A stretch of 64,000 nucleotides of DNA, from contig CANLPZ010000001.1 in the NCBI GenBank assembly GCA_947493145.1, positions 992,001 through 1,056,000 of the forward strand, given 5' to 3'. This document shows positions 34,938 through 43,830 of the stretch, one piece after another (within the stretch, counting starts at the first letter, position 1; every line of letters starts with the position of its first letter). The DNA is from an uncultured Paracoccaceae bacterium (lineage in GTDB: Bacteria > Pseudomonadota > Alphaproteobacteria > Rhodobacterales > Rhodobacteraceae). The translations under genes were made by a program, and so were the position numbers. Below the pieces are notes generated by a model. It was not told the origin of the DNA, made no database searches, and was given only the letters and a program-made list of their open reading frames with translations.

Positions 34938-35957
34938 TTAACGGAATGGAGGTGAGTAGATCAAACCGCCATCTGTCCACTGAGCGTTTAGACCACGAGC
35001 AAGACCGATTGGTGTGTTTTCACCAATGTTCTTTTCGAAGATCTCGCCGTAGTTACCGCCAGCTTCGATTGCACGTTTCGCCCACTGAGCGTCCAAGCCA
35101 AGCATCTCGCCCAAAGTACCTTCTGTACCTAGTAGACGGTTGATCTCTGGGTTGTTGCCAGCTTCCATTGACGCTTCTTTGATGTTCGCAGATGTCACGC
35201 CAAGCTCTTCGGCTGTGATAAGTGCATTCAAAGTCCAGCGAACAATGTCACCCCACTCGTTGTCGCCGTGACGTACTAGTGGGCCTAGAGGCTCTTTAGA
35301 TACGATTTCTGGCAACAAAACGTGTGCTGATGGATCTTCGAATGTCGCACGTGTCGCCGCTAGGCCAGATGCGTCAGTTGTGAAGACGTCACATGCACCA
35401 GCAAGGTACTGTTGCTGTGCTTCAGCGTTTGTTTCGATTGGAACAGGCTCATAAGAGATGTTGTTTGAACGGAAGAAGTCCGCCAAGTTCAGCTCTGTTG
35501 TTGTACCTGTTTGGATACATACTGTTGCGCCGTCTAGATCTTTGGCTGAAGAAACACCAAGGTCTTTCGGAGCCATGAAGCCCTGACCATCATAGTAGTT
35601 CACACCAACGAATGTGAATTTTAGGTCAACGTCACGTGAGAATGTCCATGTTGTGTTACGAGCCAACATGTCGATTTCGCCAGATGCAAGTGCAGTAAAG
35701 CGTGTTTTACCTGTTGTTGGAACGAATTCCACAGCAGATGAATCACCCAATACAGCCGCTGCAACAGCGCGACATACAGATACGTCGAAACCGTTCCATT
35801 CGCCGTTCGCGTCTGGAGCCGCGAATCCAACTAGACCAGTGGTAACACCACAGTTCAGCTTGCCGCGTGCTTTAACGTCGTCCAACGTTCCAGCAGCAGC
35901 AGCACCAGCCGCAAGGCCAGCAACTGTTAGTGCACCCAAAAATACGGATTTTTTCAT
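34938..35957 (-). CDS. aapJ: General L-amino acid ABC transporter, periplasmic binding protein
   Basis: A 339-residue secreted binding protein. The signal peptide is MKKSVFLGALTVAGLAAGAA, cleaved after an Ala-rich site near residue 22. The mature part begins TLDDVKARGKLNCGVTTGL and contains NGFDVSVCRAVAAAVLG and ARNTTWTFSRD, typical of AapJ/BztA. Codon use is strongly biased towards T-ending codons compared with neighbours, as expected for a very abundant protein. It is the first gene of aapJQMP, with a 431-bp regulatory region upstream. Confidence 0.94.
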   Translation of the reverse strand: MKKSVFLGALTVAGLAAGAAAAGTLDDVKARGKLNCGVTTGLVGFAAPDANGEWNGFDVSVCRAVAAAVLGDSSAVEFVPTTGKTRFTALASGEIDMLARNTTWTFSRDVDLKFTFVGVNYYDGQGFMAPKDLGVSSAKDLDGATVCIQTGTTTELNLADFFRSNNISYEPVPIETNAEAQQQYLAGACDVFTTDASGLAATRATFEDPSAHVLLPEIVSKEPLGPLVRHGDNEWGDIVRWTLNALITAEELGVTSANIKEASMEAGNNPEINRLLGTEGTLGEMLGLDAQWAKRAIEAGGNYGEIFEKNIGENTPIGLARGLNAQWTDGGLIYSPPFR

Positions 35958-36388
35958 TTTTACCTCTTCCTGATTGTCTGCCTCATTGGGCAGTACGCGG
36001 CTATCTCCCGAGGCCGCGATTGAGATGGAGCACGTCGCCGTGCGCCCGTCGACAATTTACCAACCTCTGATTTTGGTCAAGTCAAAACCGAAAACCGCCT
36101 GATTTCGTGAAAAATTCTCAAAATAGGTAAGTAATGGTGACTTACATCAATCATTCCCAAAACATGTTAGCGCTATGTCAGTGATCTTTACCTAAATTTC
36201 ACTCGGCTTGCATTTCCACCCAAACCCATATGTATGTTGGATTTTTTACCAAACACTAAATATTGAACATTTGGTAAATTATGAAAATTCGCAAATCGGA
36301 ATATAGGTCACAATAGCTGTCGTAATGCATTTCCTTCATCACCGATGACTTAACGCGATTTACGTTTTAAGATCGATTTTTTTCTGTT
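35958..36388. other. Regulatory region upstream of aapJ
   Basis: 431 AT-rich bp without a gene. It holds a perfect inverted repeat (36245-36278, listed separately) and further TTTACC-type sequences at 36056 and 36187. I could not pick a convincing promoter; a nitrogen-responsive one would be expected from work on aap in Rhizobium. Confidence 0.6.
36245..36278. repeat. Inverted repeat in the aapJ upstream region
   Basis: TTTACCAAA (36245-36253) and TTTGGTAAA (36270-36278) are perfect 9-bp arms separated by 16 bp. A third near-copy, TTTACCAAC, is at 36056-36064, and TTTACCTAAA is at 36187-36196. The arrangement suggests an operator for a dimeric regulator, but the protein is unknown. Confidence 0.55.
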
Positions 36389-37102
36389 TCAGTGCTTACG
36401 ACTTAGGCGAACAAATTCAAAAGCGTGAAGAAATGCGCTTTTTTTGATCGCATCTGTTGATTCGGCTTCATCATCAACGCCCCATTGTTCGATCTGCCAC
36501 TCTTCCTCGATACGTGACAAAGCCCATGCTTGTTCTGGCAATACATGCGCTTTCATCACGGCACACGCCAAAATATACGATCCGCTGAGGCTGACCAAAT
36601 CGTAAAAGCCCGTCATTTCAAAAGGAGACAAGTCAAAGGCAAACTTTTGTAGTTTTGCGACCTCTTCAGCATCTTGTGCAACATGCATTATACCAGAACC
36701 GACACTTAACGATGCACCAAATTGCCCATTCGCCCATTCCAAAAACGGATCCCACTGTTCAGCTTGCCGTTCCACCAGTTCCTTGGGTGCATCTGCGCGG
36801 TAACACAACAATTCGGTTGCCGCATAGTCGGCTATCAAATTTGCAACCTCGGTAAACTGAACGGCCACACGATCCAAAGCGGAGTTGGCAGACCGTGTAA
36901 ACGGCATAGTTTCGGGGTTCACTGTTTCATCCTGCGCCTGCCATTCGGCTGCAATAGCGTCCGCAAGTCCACGTGTCGGAACAATCAACGGTGTTTTCGC
37001 CGGTGTTTTCACGCCGCGTCCATCAAGCTTTACAGCAAAGCCAGTATCTGAAAGCTCAACAGTGGCGTTTTCCCAAAACCGTTTTGCGGCCCAAGCGTTC
37101 AT
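36389..37102 (-). CDS. ATP12-family F1-ATPase assembly chaperone
   Basis: A 237-residue protein of the ATP12 family, found in alphaproteobacteria and mitochondria, where it assists the F1 alpha subunit. Characteristic are AAKRFWENATVE at the N terminus, LDGRGVKTPAKTPLIVPT, IAAEWQAQDETVNPETMP, and the Glu/Trp-rich SRIEEEWQIEQWGVDDEAE. The start codon overlaps the end of the HAD phosphatase gene by 4 bp. Confidence 0.92.
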   Translation of the reverse strand: MNAWAAKRFWENATVELSDTGFAVKLDGRGVKTPAKTPLIVPTRGLADAIAAEWQAQDETVNPETMPFTRSANSALDRVAVQFTEVANLIADYAATELLCYRADAPKELVERQAEQWDPFLEWANGQFGASLSVGSGIMHVAQDAEEVAKLQKFAFDLSPFEMTGFYDLVSLSGSYILACAVMKAHVLPEQAWALSRIEEEWQIEQWGVDDEAESTDAIKKSAFLHAFEFVRLSRKH

Positions 37103-37770
37103 TGCAACACCCTTTCAATTGCGTCAGGTAAATCCAAAAAGCTGCTGATTATTTCGTCGGCTCCGGACAGACGATCTACAGGATGGTAACCCCAATCCAC
37201 GCCAATCGTTCGAACGCCGGCGGCATTTCCCATGTCCATGTCAAAACTGGTGTCGCCAATCATAACCGCATTTCTGGGCTCAACACCCGTTTCTTTCAGA
37301 CACGCCAAAACCATCGACGGATCAGGTTTCGACGGATGGTGATCGGCAACCTGTTCGCTCACAAAAACACCCCGCAATTCATGAGCGTCCAGGAGTTTGT
37401 CCAAACCGCGTCGCGACTTACCCGTGGCAACAGCCAATAGATTTTCATCAATCGCGTTAAGCTGATCAAGAATTTGTCGCGCGTGCGGAAACATCGGTGA
37501 ACTTTGTGCCGCACCCACTTTGCCACGCAAAGCGACATAGGCATCTTTGTAATCGTCAGTTAGTTTCAATATTTGCCCGTGCGAAAGTGAAGGAACCAAC
37601 TTGGCAAAGGCCGTTTCCAACGACAGCCCCACAATCGACAGGATTTCTGTTTTTGATGGCGTCACCATATCCGATGAACGAAATGCCATTCCCATCGCCG
37701 CCAGAATATCCACCTGACTGTCGACCAATGTGCCATCAACATCGAAAATAATCAGACGAATATCTTGCAT
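37099..37770 (-). CDS. HAD-family phosphatase (phosphoglycolate phosphatase-like)
   Basis: A 223-residue HAD hydrolase. Motif I is FDVDGTLVDS (nucleophile Asp10, acid/base Asp12), motif II AVATGKS, motif III Lys in SKPDP and motif IV IGDTSFDMDMG. The helical cap after motif I fits the Gph group, but the substrate is not proven. It sits between rluC and ATP12 with 1-4 bp overlaps on both sides, a common Rhodobacterales arrangement. Confidence 0.87.
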   Translation of the reverse strand: MQDIRLIIFDVDGTLVDSQVDILAAMGMAFRSSDMVTPSKTEILSIVGLSLETAFAKLVPSLSHGQILKLTDDYKDAYVALRGKVGAAQSSPMFPHARQILDQLNAIDENLLAVATGKSRRGLDKLLDAHELRGVFVSEQVADHHPSKPDPSMVLACLKETGVEPRNAVMIGDTSFDMDMGNAAGVRTIGVDWGYHPVDRLSGADEIISSFLDLPDAIERVLQ

Positions 37771-38813
37771 TACAGCATGTTCTCAAACGGATCGTCCATA
37801 ACATCCAGACCGTCCCAATGGACATAATCCCATGTTTGCAACATGTGTTCGGGCAACGGCGCCGTAAAATGCATCAAGGCTTTGCTCGTTGGGTGTTCGA
37901 TCTTTAGCGTGCGTGCGTGCAAGTGCAATTTATTGGAAATGTCACCACCAAGCTTAGCACCCCATCCTTCGCCTTCGTTCACCTGCGACGACCCACCGTA
38001 TTTTCCGTCACCGACAATCGGATGGCCCATCTCTGCCATATGTGCGCGCAATTGGTGTGTTCGGCCTGTCACGGGGATCAAGGCAACCCACGCGGCGCGT
38101 TTGCCCAGAGTTTGCAAAACCGCATAATCAGTATGAGCGCGTTTGGCGCCTTCGGTTTCTTCAACGTCTCGTGGGTGGACGCAGTACATTTTTTCGCCTT
38201 CACCCCCAGCTCCATGCCCACGCGCTTTGACCAGCCCATATTTGATCATACCCATGCGTGGTGATGGGACGCCTGCAACCGCGGCCCAATAAATTTTACG
38301 CGTGTCGCGGTGTTTAAAGGTCGCGGTCAGCCCTTTGGCGGCAATCCGATTGCGCGCCAGAACCAAAACGCCCGAGGTATCTTTATCCAATCGGTGCACA
38401 AGACGCGGTTTTTCGTCTAATTCGAATTTCAACGCCTCTGACAATCCGTCTACGTGTCGCGTTGTTTTGCTGCCGCCCTGAACAGCCAAACCTGCCGGTT
38501 TGTTTAATACGATCAAATCGTCGTCTTTATACATCACCGCCGCGCGGATCATCTTTGCGTCGCTGGGGGAAATGTCCAGTTTCGGTCCTGATGACACCTG
38601 CCCTGGTTCGGGCAGCGGCGGTACCTTGACCTCATCCCCTGCCATCACGCGGGTCGATGATTTCACGCGCCCGCCATTCACCCGCAAGTCACCTTTGCGG
38701 CACATCTTTTCGATCCGGCTTTGTGCCAAATGCGGAAACTGCCGGCGTAACCATCGATCTACACGTTGATCGCTGTCGGCCTCGGCCACTGTAATTCTTT
38801 GAACACCGCTCAT
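37770..38813 (-). CDS. rluC: 23S rRNA pseudouridine synthase, RluC family
   Basis: A 347-residue RluA-superfamily enzyme. An N-terminal S4 RNA-binding domain (residues 10-70: QRVDRWLRRQFPHLAQSRIE) is followed by the catalytic domain with PRLVHRLDKDTSGVLVLAR (the Asp of RLDKDT) and GRTHQLRAHMAEMGHPIVGD. RluC modifies U955, U2504 and U2580 in E. coli 23S rRNA; specificity here is by family. I chose the start at 38813 (MSGVQRITV), overlapping the crcB stop as ATGA. Confidence 0.87.
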   Translation of the reverse strand: MSGVQRITVAEADSDQRVDRWLRRQFPHLAQSRIEKMCRKGDLRVNGGRVKSSTRVMAGDEVKVPPLPEPGQVSSGPKLDISPSDAKMIRAAVMYKDDDLIVLNKPAGLAVQGGSKTTRHVDGLSEALKFELDEKPRLVHRLDKDTSGVLVLARNRIAAKGLTATFKHRDTRKIYWAAVAGVPSPRMGMIKYGLVKARGHGAGGEGEKMYCVHPRDVEETEGAKRAHTDYAVLQTLGKRAAWVALIPVTGRTHQLRAHMAEMGHPIVGDGKYGGSSQVNEGEGWGAKLGGDISNKLHLHARTLKIEHPTSKALMHFTAPLPEHMLQTWDYVHWDGLDVMDDPFENML

Positions 38814-39166
38814 TGGGCCAAACTCCGTGCGATCAATATTCCGACGGCACATGCCGCAATAGACAATACAACAGACGCGATCACATAACCGCCTGCAAAT
38901 CCAAAACGTGACTGTTCAATCAGTCGAACAACATCCAGTGAAAAACTGGAAAACGTCGTGAAACCGCCAAGAACACCGATCAACAAAAAGGGCGTCAACG
39001 CGTGGTCTTTATTCGCAAATGACACCCAGACCAATCCAATCGCGAAAGAGCCTACAATGTTGACGCTTAGCGTTCCGATGGGAAAAGCAACCGCCAGTCC
39101 CACCAAGTAGCGCAGCACAGCACCCAATGCCCCGCCAAGAGCCACAAAAATCAACGTGTTCACCAT
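38810..39166 (-). CDS. crcB: Fluoride exporter CrcB/FluC
   Basis: A 118-residue protein with four membrane helices that forms a dimeric fluoride channel. Signatures are GGALGAVLRYLVG, LSVNIVGSFAIG (Asn) and GVLGGFTTFSSFSLD (the phenylalanine box). I chose the ATG at 39166 (MVNTLIFVALGG); a longer frame to 39229 overlaps the end of rarA. No fluoride riboswitch was seen upstream, and it appears to be carried in the rarA-rluC operon. Confidence 0.9.
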   Translation of the reverse strand: MVNTLIFVALGGALGAVLRYLVGLAVAFPIGTLSVNIVGSFAIGLVWVSFANKDHALTPFLLIGVLGGFTTFSSFSLDVVRLIEQSRFGFAGGYVIASVVLSIAACAVGILIARSLAQ

Positions 39167-39197
39167 GTGCGGTGCTTCGCCTGAATGGCCGACAGAG

Positions 39198-40505
39198 TCA
39201 ACTGTTCCGCTTGGCGCGAAGTTTGACAAAGAAATCGAGCCGCTTTTTCAATTCGCGTTCAAACCCGCGATCAACGGGACTGTAATACACCCCGCGTTTC
39301 ATCCCGTCGGGGAAATAGTTTTGACCACTAAACCCATCTTCTTCGTTGTGGTCGTATTGGTAACCGTCTCCGTATCCCAAATCTTTCATCATCGATGTTG
39401 GCGCGTTCAAAATATGTTTGGGCGGTGGTTCTGATCCGGTTTGTTTTGCCGCGGCACGCGCGTTGCGATACGCCGCATATCCAGCAGCGGTTTTTGGGGC
39501 GAGCGCCAAATAAATCACGGCCTGTGCAAGTGCCAATTCGCCCTCCGGCGACCCTAGTCGTTCGTAGGTTTCCCAAGCTTGCAAACAAATCCCTTGCGCC
39601 TGTGGATCGGCTAAAGCAATGTCTTCGACCGCCATACGGGTCAAGCGACGCGCGAGGTAACGTGGATCTTCGCCACCCTCCAACATGCGACAGAACCAAT
39701 AAAGTGCTGCATCAGGATCAGACCCGCGCACGGATTTATGCAACGCGCTGATCAGATTATAATGTTCGTCGCCTGATTTATCGTATTTCGCGGCCCGTTT
39801 CATCAATCGGGTCGACAACGCATCTGTGTTCAACTTGCCGACCACGTCCCACGCGGCGACTTGTTCAATTAGATTCAACAACGCCCGCCCATCGCCGTCC
39901 GCCATGTTTAACAATGCTTCGCGCGCCGGACCGTCCAATGGCAACGTCATGTCCAACTCTTTCTCGGCGCGTTGGGCCAGTCGTTCGAGATCTGAAAGAT
40001 CGAGCCGTTCAAGCACAAGAACCTGCGACCGCGACAACACCGCCGCATTCAATTCGAACGATGGATTCTCTGTCGTTGCGCCAACCAAAAGGATCGTTCC
40101 ATCCTCCATATGCGGTAAAAACCCGTCTTGTTGTGCCTTGTTAAAACGATGGATTTCATCAACGAATAACAGCGTGCCTTTGCCGTTGGTGCGGCGCATT
40201 TTGGCGGCCTCAAAAACTTTACGTAGTTCAGGAACACCCGTAAAAATCGCGCTGATCTGGACAAAGTGTAAATCCGTTTCGTCAGCCAATAACCGCGCGA
40301 TGGTTGTTTTTCCGACACCGGGCGGTCCCCAAAATATTAGCGACGACAGTGACCCCGATGCCAGCATGACCCCCAAAGGCGCGTCAGAACCCAAGACTTG
40401 CTCCTGTCCTATGACCTCATCCAAGGCTTTTGGACGCAATCGATCTGCCAAAGGACGAGGCCCAGCGGCAGGTTCTTGGGAAGCAGTGTCGAATAAATCA
40501 GCCAT
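39198..40505 (-). CDS. rarA: Replication-associated recombination protein A (MgsA/RarA)
   Basis: A 435-residue clamp-loader-type AAA+ ATPase that acts at stalled forks. Motifs are Walker A FWGPPGVGKTTIARLL, Walker B LLFVDEIHRFNKAQQD, sensor GATTENPSFE and the C-terminal tetramerisation domain with YLALAPKTAAGYAAY and PPPKHILNAPT. I chose the start at 40505 (MADLFDTASQE). It is the first gene after the ribosomal alpha operon terminator. Confidence 0.93.
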   Translation of the reverse strand: MADLFDTASQEPAAGPRPLADRLRPKALDEVIGQEQVLGSDAPLGVMLASGSLSSLIFWGPPGVGKTTIARLLADETDLHFVQISAIFTGVPELRKVFEAAKMRRTNGKGTLLFVDEIHRFNKAQQDGFLPHMEDGTILLVGATTENPSFELNAAVLSRSQVLVLERLDLSDLERLAQRAEKELDMTLPLDGPAREALLNMADGDGRALLNLIEQVAAWDVVGKLNTDALSTRLMKRAAKYDKSGDEHYNLISALHKSVRGSDPDAALYWFCRMLEGGEDPRYLARRLTRMAVEDIALADPQAQGICLQAWETYERLGSPEGELALAQAVIYLALAPKTAAGYAAYRNARAAAKQTGSEPPPKHILNAPTSMMKDLGYGDGYQYDHNEEDGFSGQNYFPDGMKRGVYYSPVDRGFERELKKRLDFFVKLRAKRNS

Positions 40506-40553
40506 ACGAAAACCTACGCCGCTATTGGAAAAATGCAAAGGTTCAAAGAAAAA

Positions 40554-40575
40554 GGCCCCGCAAAACTGCGAGGCC
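40554..40575 (-). terminator. Terminator of the alpha operon after rplQ
   Basis: On the minus strand GGCCTCGCA and TGCGGGGCC form a 9-bp stem (one G-T pair) with loop GTTT, followed by TTTTTC. It lies 22 bp after the rplQ stop. Confidence 0.85.
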
Positions 40576-40597
40576 CAAATTCAATCTAAAGAGTTCT

Positions 40598-41017
40598 TTA
40601 CTCTTCAGCAGCTTCTTCTGCTGCAACGCGTGCTTTGTCAGCTGCGCCTTTTGCGTTTACGTCGCGGTCAACCAATTCGATGATCGCCATTGGCGCCATA
40701 TCACCGTAACGGAAACCAGCTTTTAGAACACGGGTGTAACCACCGTTACGGTCTTTATAACGTGGGCCCAAAACTTCGAAAAGTTTTGCAACGTCTTTGT
40801 CTTGTTTTAGCTGAGCTGCAGCTTGACGACGGGCGTGTAAATCGCCGCGCTTACCCAATGTGATAAGCTTTTCGATCTTGCGCTTCAATTCTTTGGCTTT
40901 TGGCAAAGTTGTTTTGATCTGCTCGTGCTCGATCAATGAACCAGCCATGTTTTCGAACAACGCTTTGCGGTGCTCGTGTGTACGTTTTAGGCGACGGTAG
41001 CCTTTTGCGTGACGCAT
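40598..41017 (-). CDS. rplQ: 50S ribosomal protein L17
   Basis: A 139-residue protein with [20 protein letters not shown] at the N terminus and [20 protein letters not shown], the L17 signature. The acidic/Ala-rich tail is usual in alphaproteobacteria. It is the last gene of the rpsM-rpsK-rpoA-rplQ group, 135 bp after rpoA, and is followed by a clear terminator. Confidence 0.96.
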   Translation of the reverse strand: MRHAKGYRRLKRTHEHRKALFENMAGSLIEHEQIKTTLPKAKELKRKIEKLITLGKRGDLHARRQAAAQLKQDKDVAKLFEVLGPRYKDRNGGYTRVLKAGFRYGDMAPMAIIELVDRDVNAKGAADKARVAAEEAAEE

Positions 41018-41152
41018 TGTAATTCTCCAATATTCGCGTTTTTGCTTTGTCTGGCAGCCGATGCGTGTCAGCCACTCTCCTTGGGGCGTTTTGCCCAGAT
41101 CGTCCCCGCCAATGCGGGCATTTTGGGTGCCCCCGAAAGGACACCCGAATTC

Positions 41153-42169
41153 TTAGAACTGATCTTCGAATTTCTTCGCAAGATCTTCGATGTTCTCTGG
41201 CGGCCAGTCCTCGACGTCCATACCAAGGTGCAGACCCATGCCAGAAAGAACCTCTTTGATCTCGTTCAAAGACTTGCGGCCAAAGTTCGGCGTACGCAGC
41301 ATTTCTGCTTCGGTCTTTTGAATTAGATCGCCGATGTAAACGATGTTGTCGTTCTTCAGGCAGTTCGCTGAACGGACAGACAGTTCCAGCTCGTCCACTT
41401 TCTTCAACAGAAGCGGGTTGAACTCAAGACCATCGTCTTCTTGTGCAGCGCCTGCGGCTTCTGGCTCGTCGAAGTTAACAAAGATTGACAACTGGTCTTG
41501 CAAAATACGTGCCGCAAAAGCGACCGCGTCATCCGCAGTGATTGACCCGTCTGTTTCAACTTTCATTGTCAGCTTGTCATAGTCCAAAACCTGACCTTCA
41601 CGGGTTGGTTGAACATCGTATGACACTTTTTTGACCGGAGAATAGATCGCATCGATCGGGATCAAACCGATTGGCGCGTCCTCTGGTTTGTTCTTTTCCG
41701 CTGCAACATAGCCTTTGCCAGTGTCGACAGTCAGCTCCATGAACAAATCGGCGCCGTCATCAAGGTGACAAATCACGTGATCTTTGTTCAGAATGTCGAT
41801 GCCCGCGCTTTCAGAGATATCTCCTGCAGTCACAACACCCGGACCTTTGGCAGAAACGCTCAGACGCTTCGGTCCTTCGACTTCCATACGGATCGCCACA
41901 CCTTTTAGGTTCAAGACGATGTCTGTTACATCTTCACGAACGCCAGCCACGCTTGAAAATTCGTGCAGAACGTTGTCGATTTGAACAGAGGTAATAGCCG
42001 CGCCCTGAAGCGACGACATCAAAACGCGACGCAGCGCGTTCCCCATTGTCAGACCAAAACCACGTTCCAATGGTTCAGCAATAACAGTTGCCTGACGTGC
42101 AGGGTCGTTACCTGGTTTTACGTCCAACTGTGTTGGCTTAATCAATTCAGCCCAGTTCTTGTGGATCAT
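41153..42169 (-). CDS. rpoA: DNA-directed RNA polymerase subunit alpha
   Basis: A 338-residue alpha subunit. The N-terminal dimerisation domain contains [20 protein letters not shown] and the C-terminal domain the DNA- and activator-contact helices with [15 protein letters not shown] chose the start at 42169 ([12 protein letters not shown]), with GGAGGG just upstream; an ATG at 42181 lies ahead of this site. It lies between rpsK and rplQ as in most Proteobacteria. Confidence 0.97.
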   Translation of the reverse strand: MIHKNWAELIKPTQLDVKPGNDPARQATVIAEPLERGFGLTMGNALRRVLMSSLQGAAITSVQIDNVLHEFSSVAGVREDVTDIVLNLKGVAIRMEVEGPKRLSVSAKGPGVVTAGDISESAGIDILNKDHVICHLDDGADLFMELTVDTGKGYVAAEKNKPEDAPIGLIPIDAIYSPVKKVSYDVQPTREGQVLDYDKLTMKVETDGSITADDAVAFAARILQDQLSIFVNFDEPEAAGAAQEDDGLEFNPLLLKKVDELELSVRSANCLKNDNIVYIGDLIQKTEAEMLRTPNFGRKSLNEIKEVLSGMGLHLGMDVEDWPPENIEDLAKKFEDQF

Positions 42170-42278
42170 GCGTCCCTCCATTCTTGCTCACCTTCCATGT
42201 CCAATAAGGCAAGCGCCCGAGGTTAAAATGACGAAACGGGACCACAGGAAATCCATGGCCCCATCCAAAAAGTTTGCC

Positions 42279-42668
42279 TTAAACGCGGCGACGCTTTGGT
42301 GGGCGACAGCCGTTGTGAGCGATTGGCGTCACGTCACGGATTGATGTGATGTTGAAACCAATTGCTGCCAAAGCACGTAGTGCAGATTCACGACCGGAAC
42401 CTGGACCTTGGACTTCGACTTCCAATGTTTTTACGCCGTGCTCTTGTGCTTTCTTACCTGCATCTTCTGCCGCCATCTGAGCCGCATAAGGTGTAGATTT
42501 ACGAGAGCCTTTGAAACCCATCGTACCAGCAGACGACCAAGAGATCGCGTTGCCCTGTACGTCAGAGATCAAGATTTTTGTGTTGTTGAAAGAAGAGTTC
42601 ACATGCGCAACACCTGCTGCGATGTTTTTAGAGACCTTCTTTTTGCCGCGTTTTACGTCACGTGCCAT
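42279..42668 (-). CDS. rpsK: 30S ribosomal protein S11
   Basis: A 129-residue protein. Signatures are [38 protein letters not shown] and the C-terminal [19 protein letters not shown]. It forms part of the small-subunit platform. It lies 14 bp after rpsM. Confidence 0.97.
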   Translation of the reverse strand: MARDVKRGKKKVSKNIAAGVAHVNSSFNNTKILISDVQGNAISWSSAGTMGFKGSRKSTPYAAQMAAEDAGKKAQEHGVKTLEVEVQGPGSGRESALRALAAIGFNITSIRDVTPIAHNGCRPPKRRRV

Positions 42669-42682
42669 AATTCAAGCCTCCC

Positions 42683-43051
42683 TTATTTCTTCTTACCAGC
42701 AATAGCCTTTGCAGGGCCTTTGCGAGTACGTGCGTTAGTTGATGTACGTTGACCACGAACCGGCAGGTTACGACGGTGACGAAGACCGCGGTAACAACCA
42801 AGGTCCATCAAACGTTTGATGTTCATTGTGACTTCACGACGCAAATCACCTTCAACGGTGTAGTTCGCATCGATGTGCTCACGAATAGATAGAACTTCGG
42901 CGTCAGACAGTTCGTTTACACGACGCGTGACGTCAATTTTCAAATCTTCACAGATTTTAGCAGCAGACGTGTGTCCGATACCGGTGATGTAAGTTAGGGC
43001 GATCGGGACCCGTTTATGGGTCGGGATGTTTACGCCAGAAATACGTGCCAC
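42683..43051 (-). CDS. rpsM: 30S ribosomal protein S13
   Basis: A 122-residue protein. [20 protein letters not shown] and [19 protein letters not shown] are the S13 signature; it contacts the 50S subunit and the P-site tRNA. It is the first gene of the alpha operon here, separated from adk by 203 bp that contain a terminator-like hairpin and two leader hairpins. Confidence 0.97.
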   Translation of the reverse strand: MARISGVNIPTHKRVPIALTYITGIGHTSAAKICEDLKIDVTRRVNELSDAEVLSIREHIDANYTVEGDLRREVTMNIKRLMDLGCYRGLRHRRNLPVRGQRTSTNARTRKGPAKAIAGKKK

Positions 43052-43074
43052 TTGGCTATTTCCTTTATAGTTGC

Positions 43075-43137
43075 GGTTCCGTAGCGCCGGAACCTTTTTT
43101 CACAACTTAGGCCCGACGGTTTTCACACCTACGGGCC
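43075..43137 (-). promoter_or_regulatory. Structured leader of rpsM (alpha operon)
   Basis: Two hairpins lie in the rpsM 5' region: GGTTCCG/CGGAACC (43075-43081 and 43088-43094) and GGCCCG/CGGGCC (43111-43116 and 43132-43137). In E. coli the alpha-operon leader is bound by S4 for autogenous control; whether this leader has that role is unknown. The first hairpin has six T after it on the plus strand only, so it is not a terminator for rpsM. Confidence 0.4.
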
Positions 43138-43217
43138 GCTGTCATATTAGGTAAACTTTGCAATCAGGAGCGACCTGCCCACAAAGAATGATTCTCATAA
43201 GAGATGTGGTTCATTAA

Positions 43218-43244
43218 GGGCCTTTGACCAAAGGGTCAAGGCCC
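43218..43244 (-). terminator. Hairpin after adk
   Basis: GGGCCTTTGACC (43218-43229) and GGGTCAAGGCCC (43233-43244) form a long stem with one bulge and an AAA loop. It lies 11 bp after the adk stop. The T-run on the minus strand is poor (TTAATG), so termination may be partial. Confidence 0.55.
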
Positions 43245-43254
43245 TGTAAAGGCT

Positions 43255-43830
43255 TTATGAAAGAGCTTTCGCGATATCCGCTGAAACCGCTTCGATTTCG
43301 CCCAAACCATCCACGCCTTTTAGGTTGCCTTTGGCATGGTAGTACCCAATCAACGGTGAGGTTTTTTTGTAGTATTCCATCAAGCGAATGCGCAGGCTCT
43401 CTTCGTTGTCGTCTGCACGGGCTTCGCCACCTGCAGCGACCGCTTCTTTCGCGCGATTCAGGATGCGTTCAACCAAAACTTCGTCGTTGACCTGAAGCTC
43501 GATGACCGCGTTAAGCGTTTCACCGAATTCGGCCAAAAGGTCACCCAAAGCGTCCGCTTGTGCCAATGTACGTGGAAAGCCATCGAAAATGAACCCGCCA
43601 GCCTTTTCGCCTTCTAATTTCTCACGGATCAAACCGATCACGATTTCATCCGTGACCAATTCACCGCGATCCATGACGTCAGCAACGATTTTGCCCATTT
43701 CGGTTCCAGATGTTCGCGCGGCGCGCAACATATCACCGGTGGACAATTGAATCATGTTTCGTTCTTCAACCAGACGGCTGGCTTGTGTTCCCTTACCCGC
43801 TCCGGGTGGTCCAAGAAGAATAATGTTCAT
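43255..43830 (-). CDS. adk: Adenylate kinase (short form)
   Basis: A 191-residue kinase catalysing ATP + AMP = 2 ADP. The P-loop is [13 protein letters not shown], and [23 protein letters not shown] and a short LID follow. The reduced LID without zinc cysteines makes it shorter than the 214-residue E. coli enzyme, as is common in alphaproteobacteria. It overlaps the secY stop by 4 bp and is translationally coupled to it. Confidence 0.95.
   Translation of the reverse strand: MNIILLGPPGAGKGTQASRLVEERNMIQLSTGDMLRAARTSGTEMGKIVADVMDRGELVTDEIVIGLIREKLEGEKAGGFIFDGFPRTLAQADALGDLLAEFGETLNAVIELQVNDEVLVERILNRAKEAVAAGGEARADDNEESLRIRLMEYYKKTSPLIGYYHAKGNLKGVDGLGEIEAVSADIAKALS

Noticed and set aside
39826..40683. 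285-codon open frame antisense to rarA
   Set aside because: A shadow of the well-supported rarA gene, Ser/Arg/Pro-rich with no motif.
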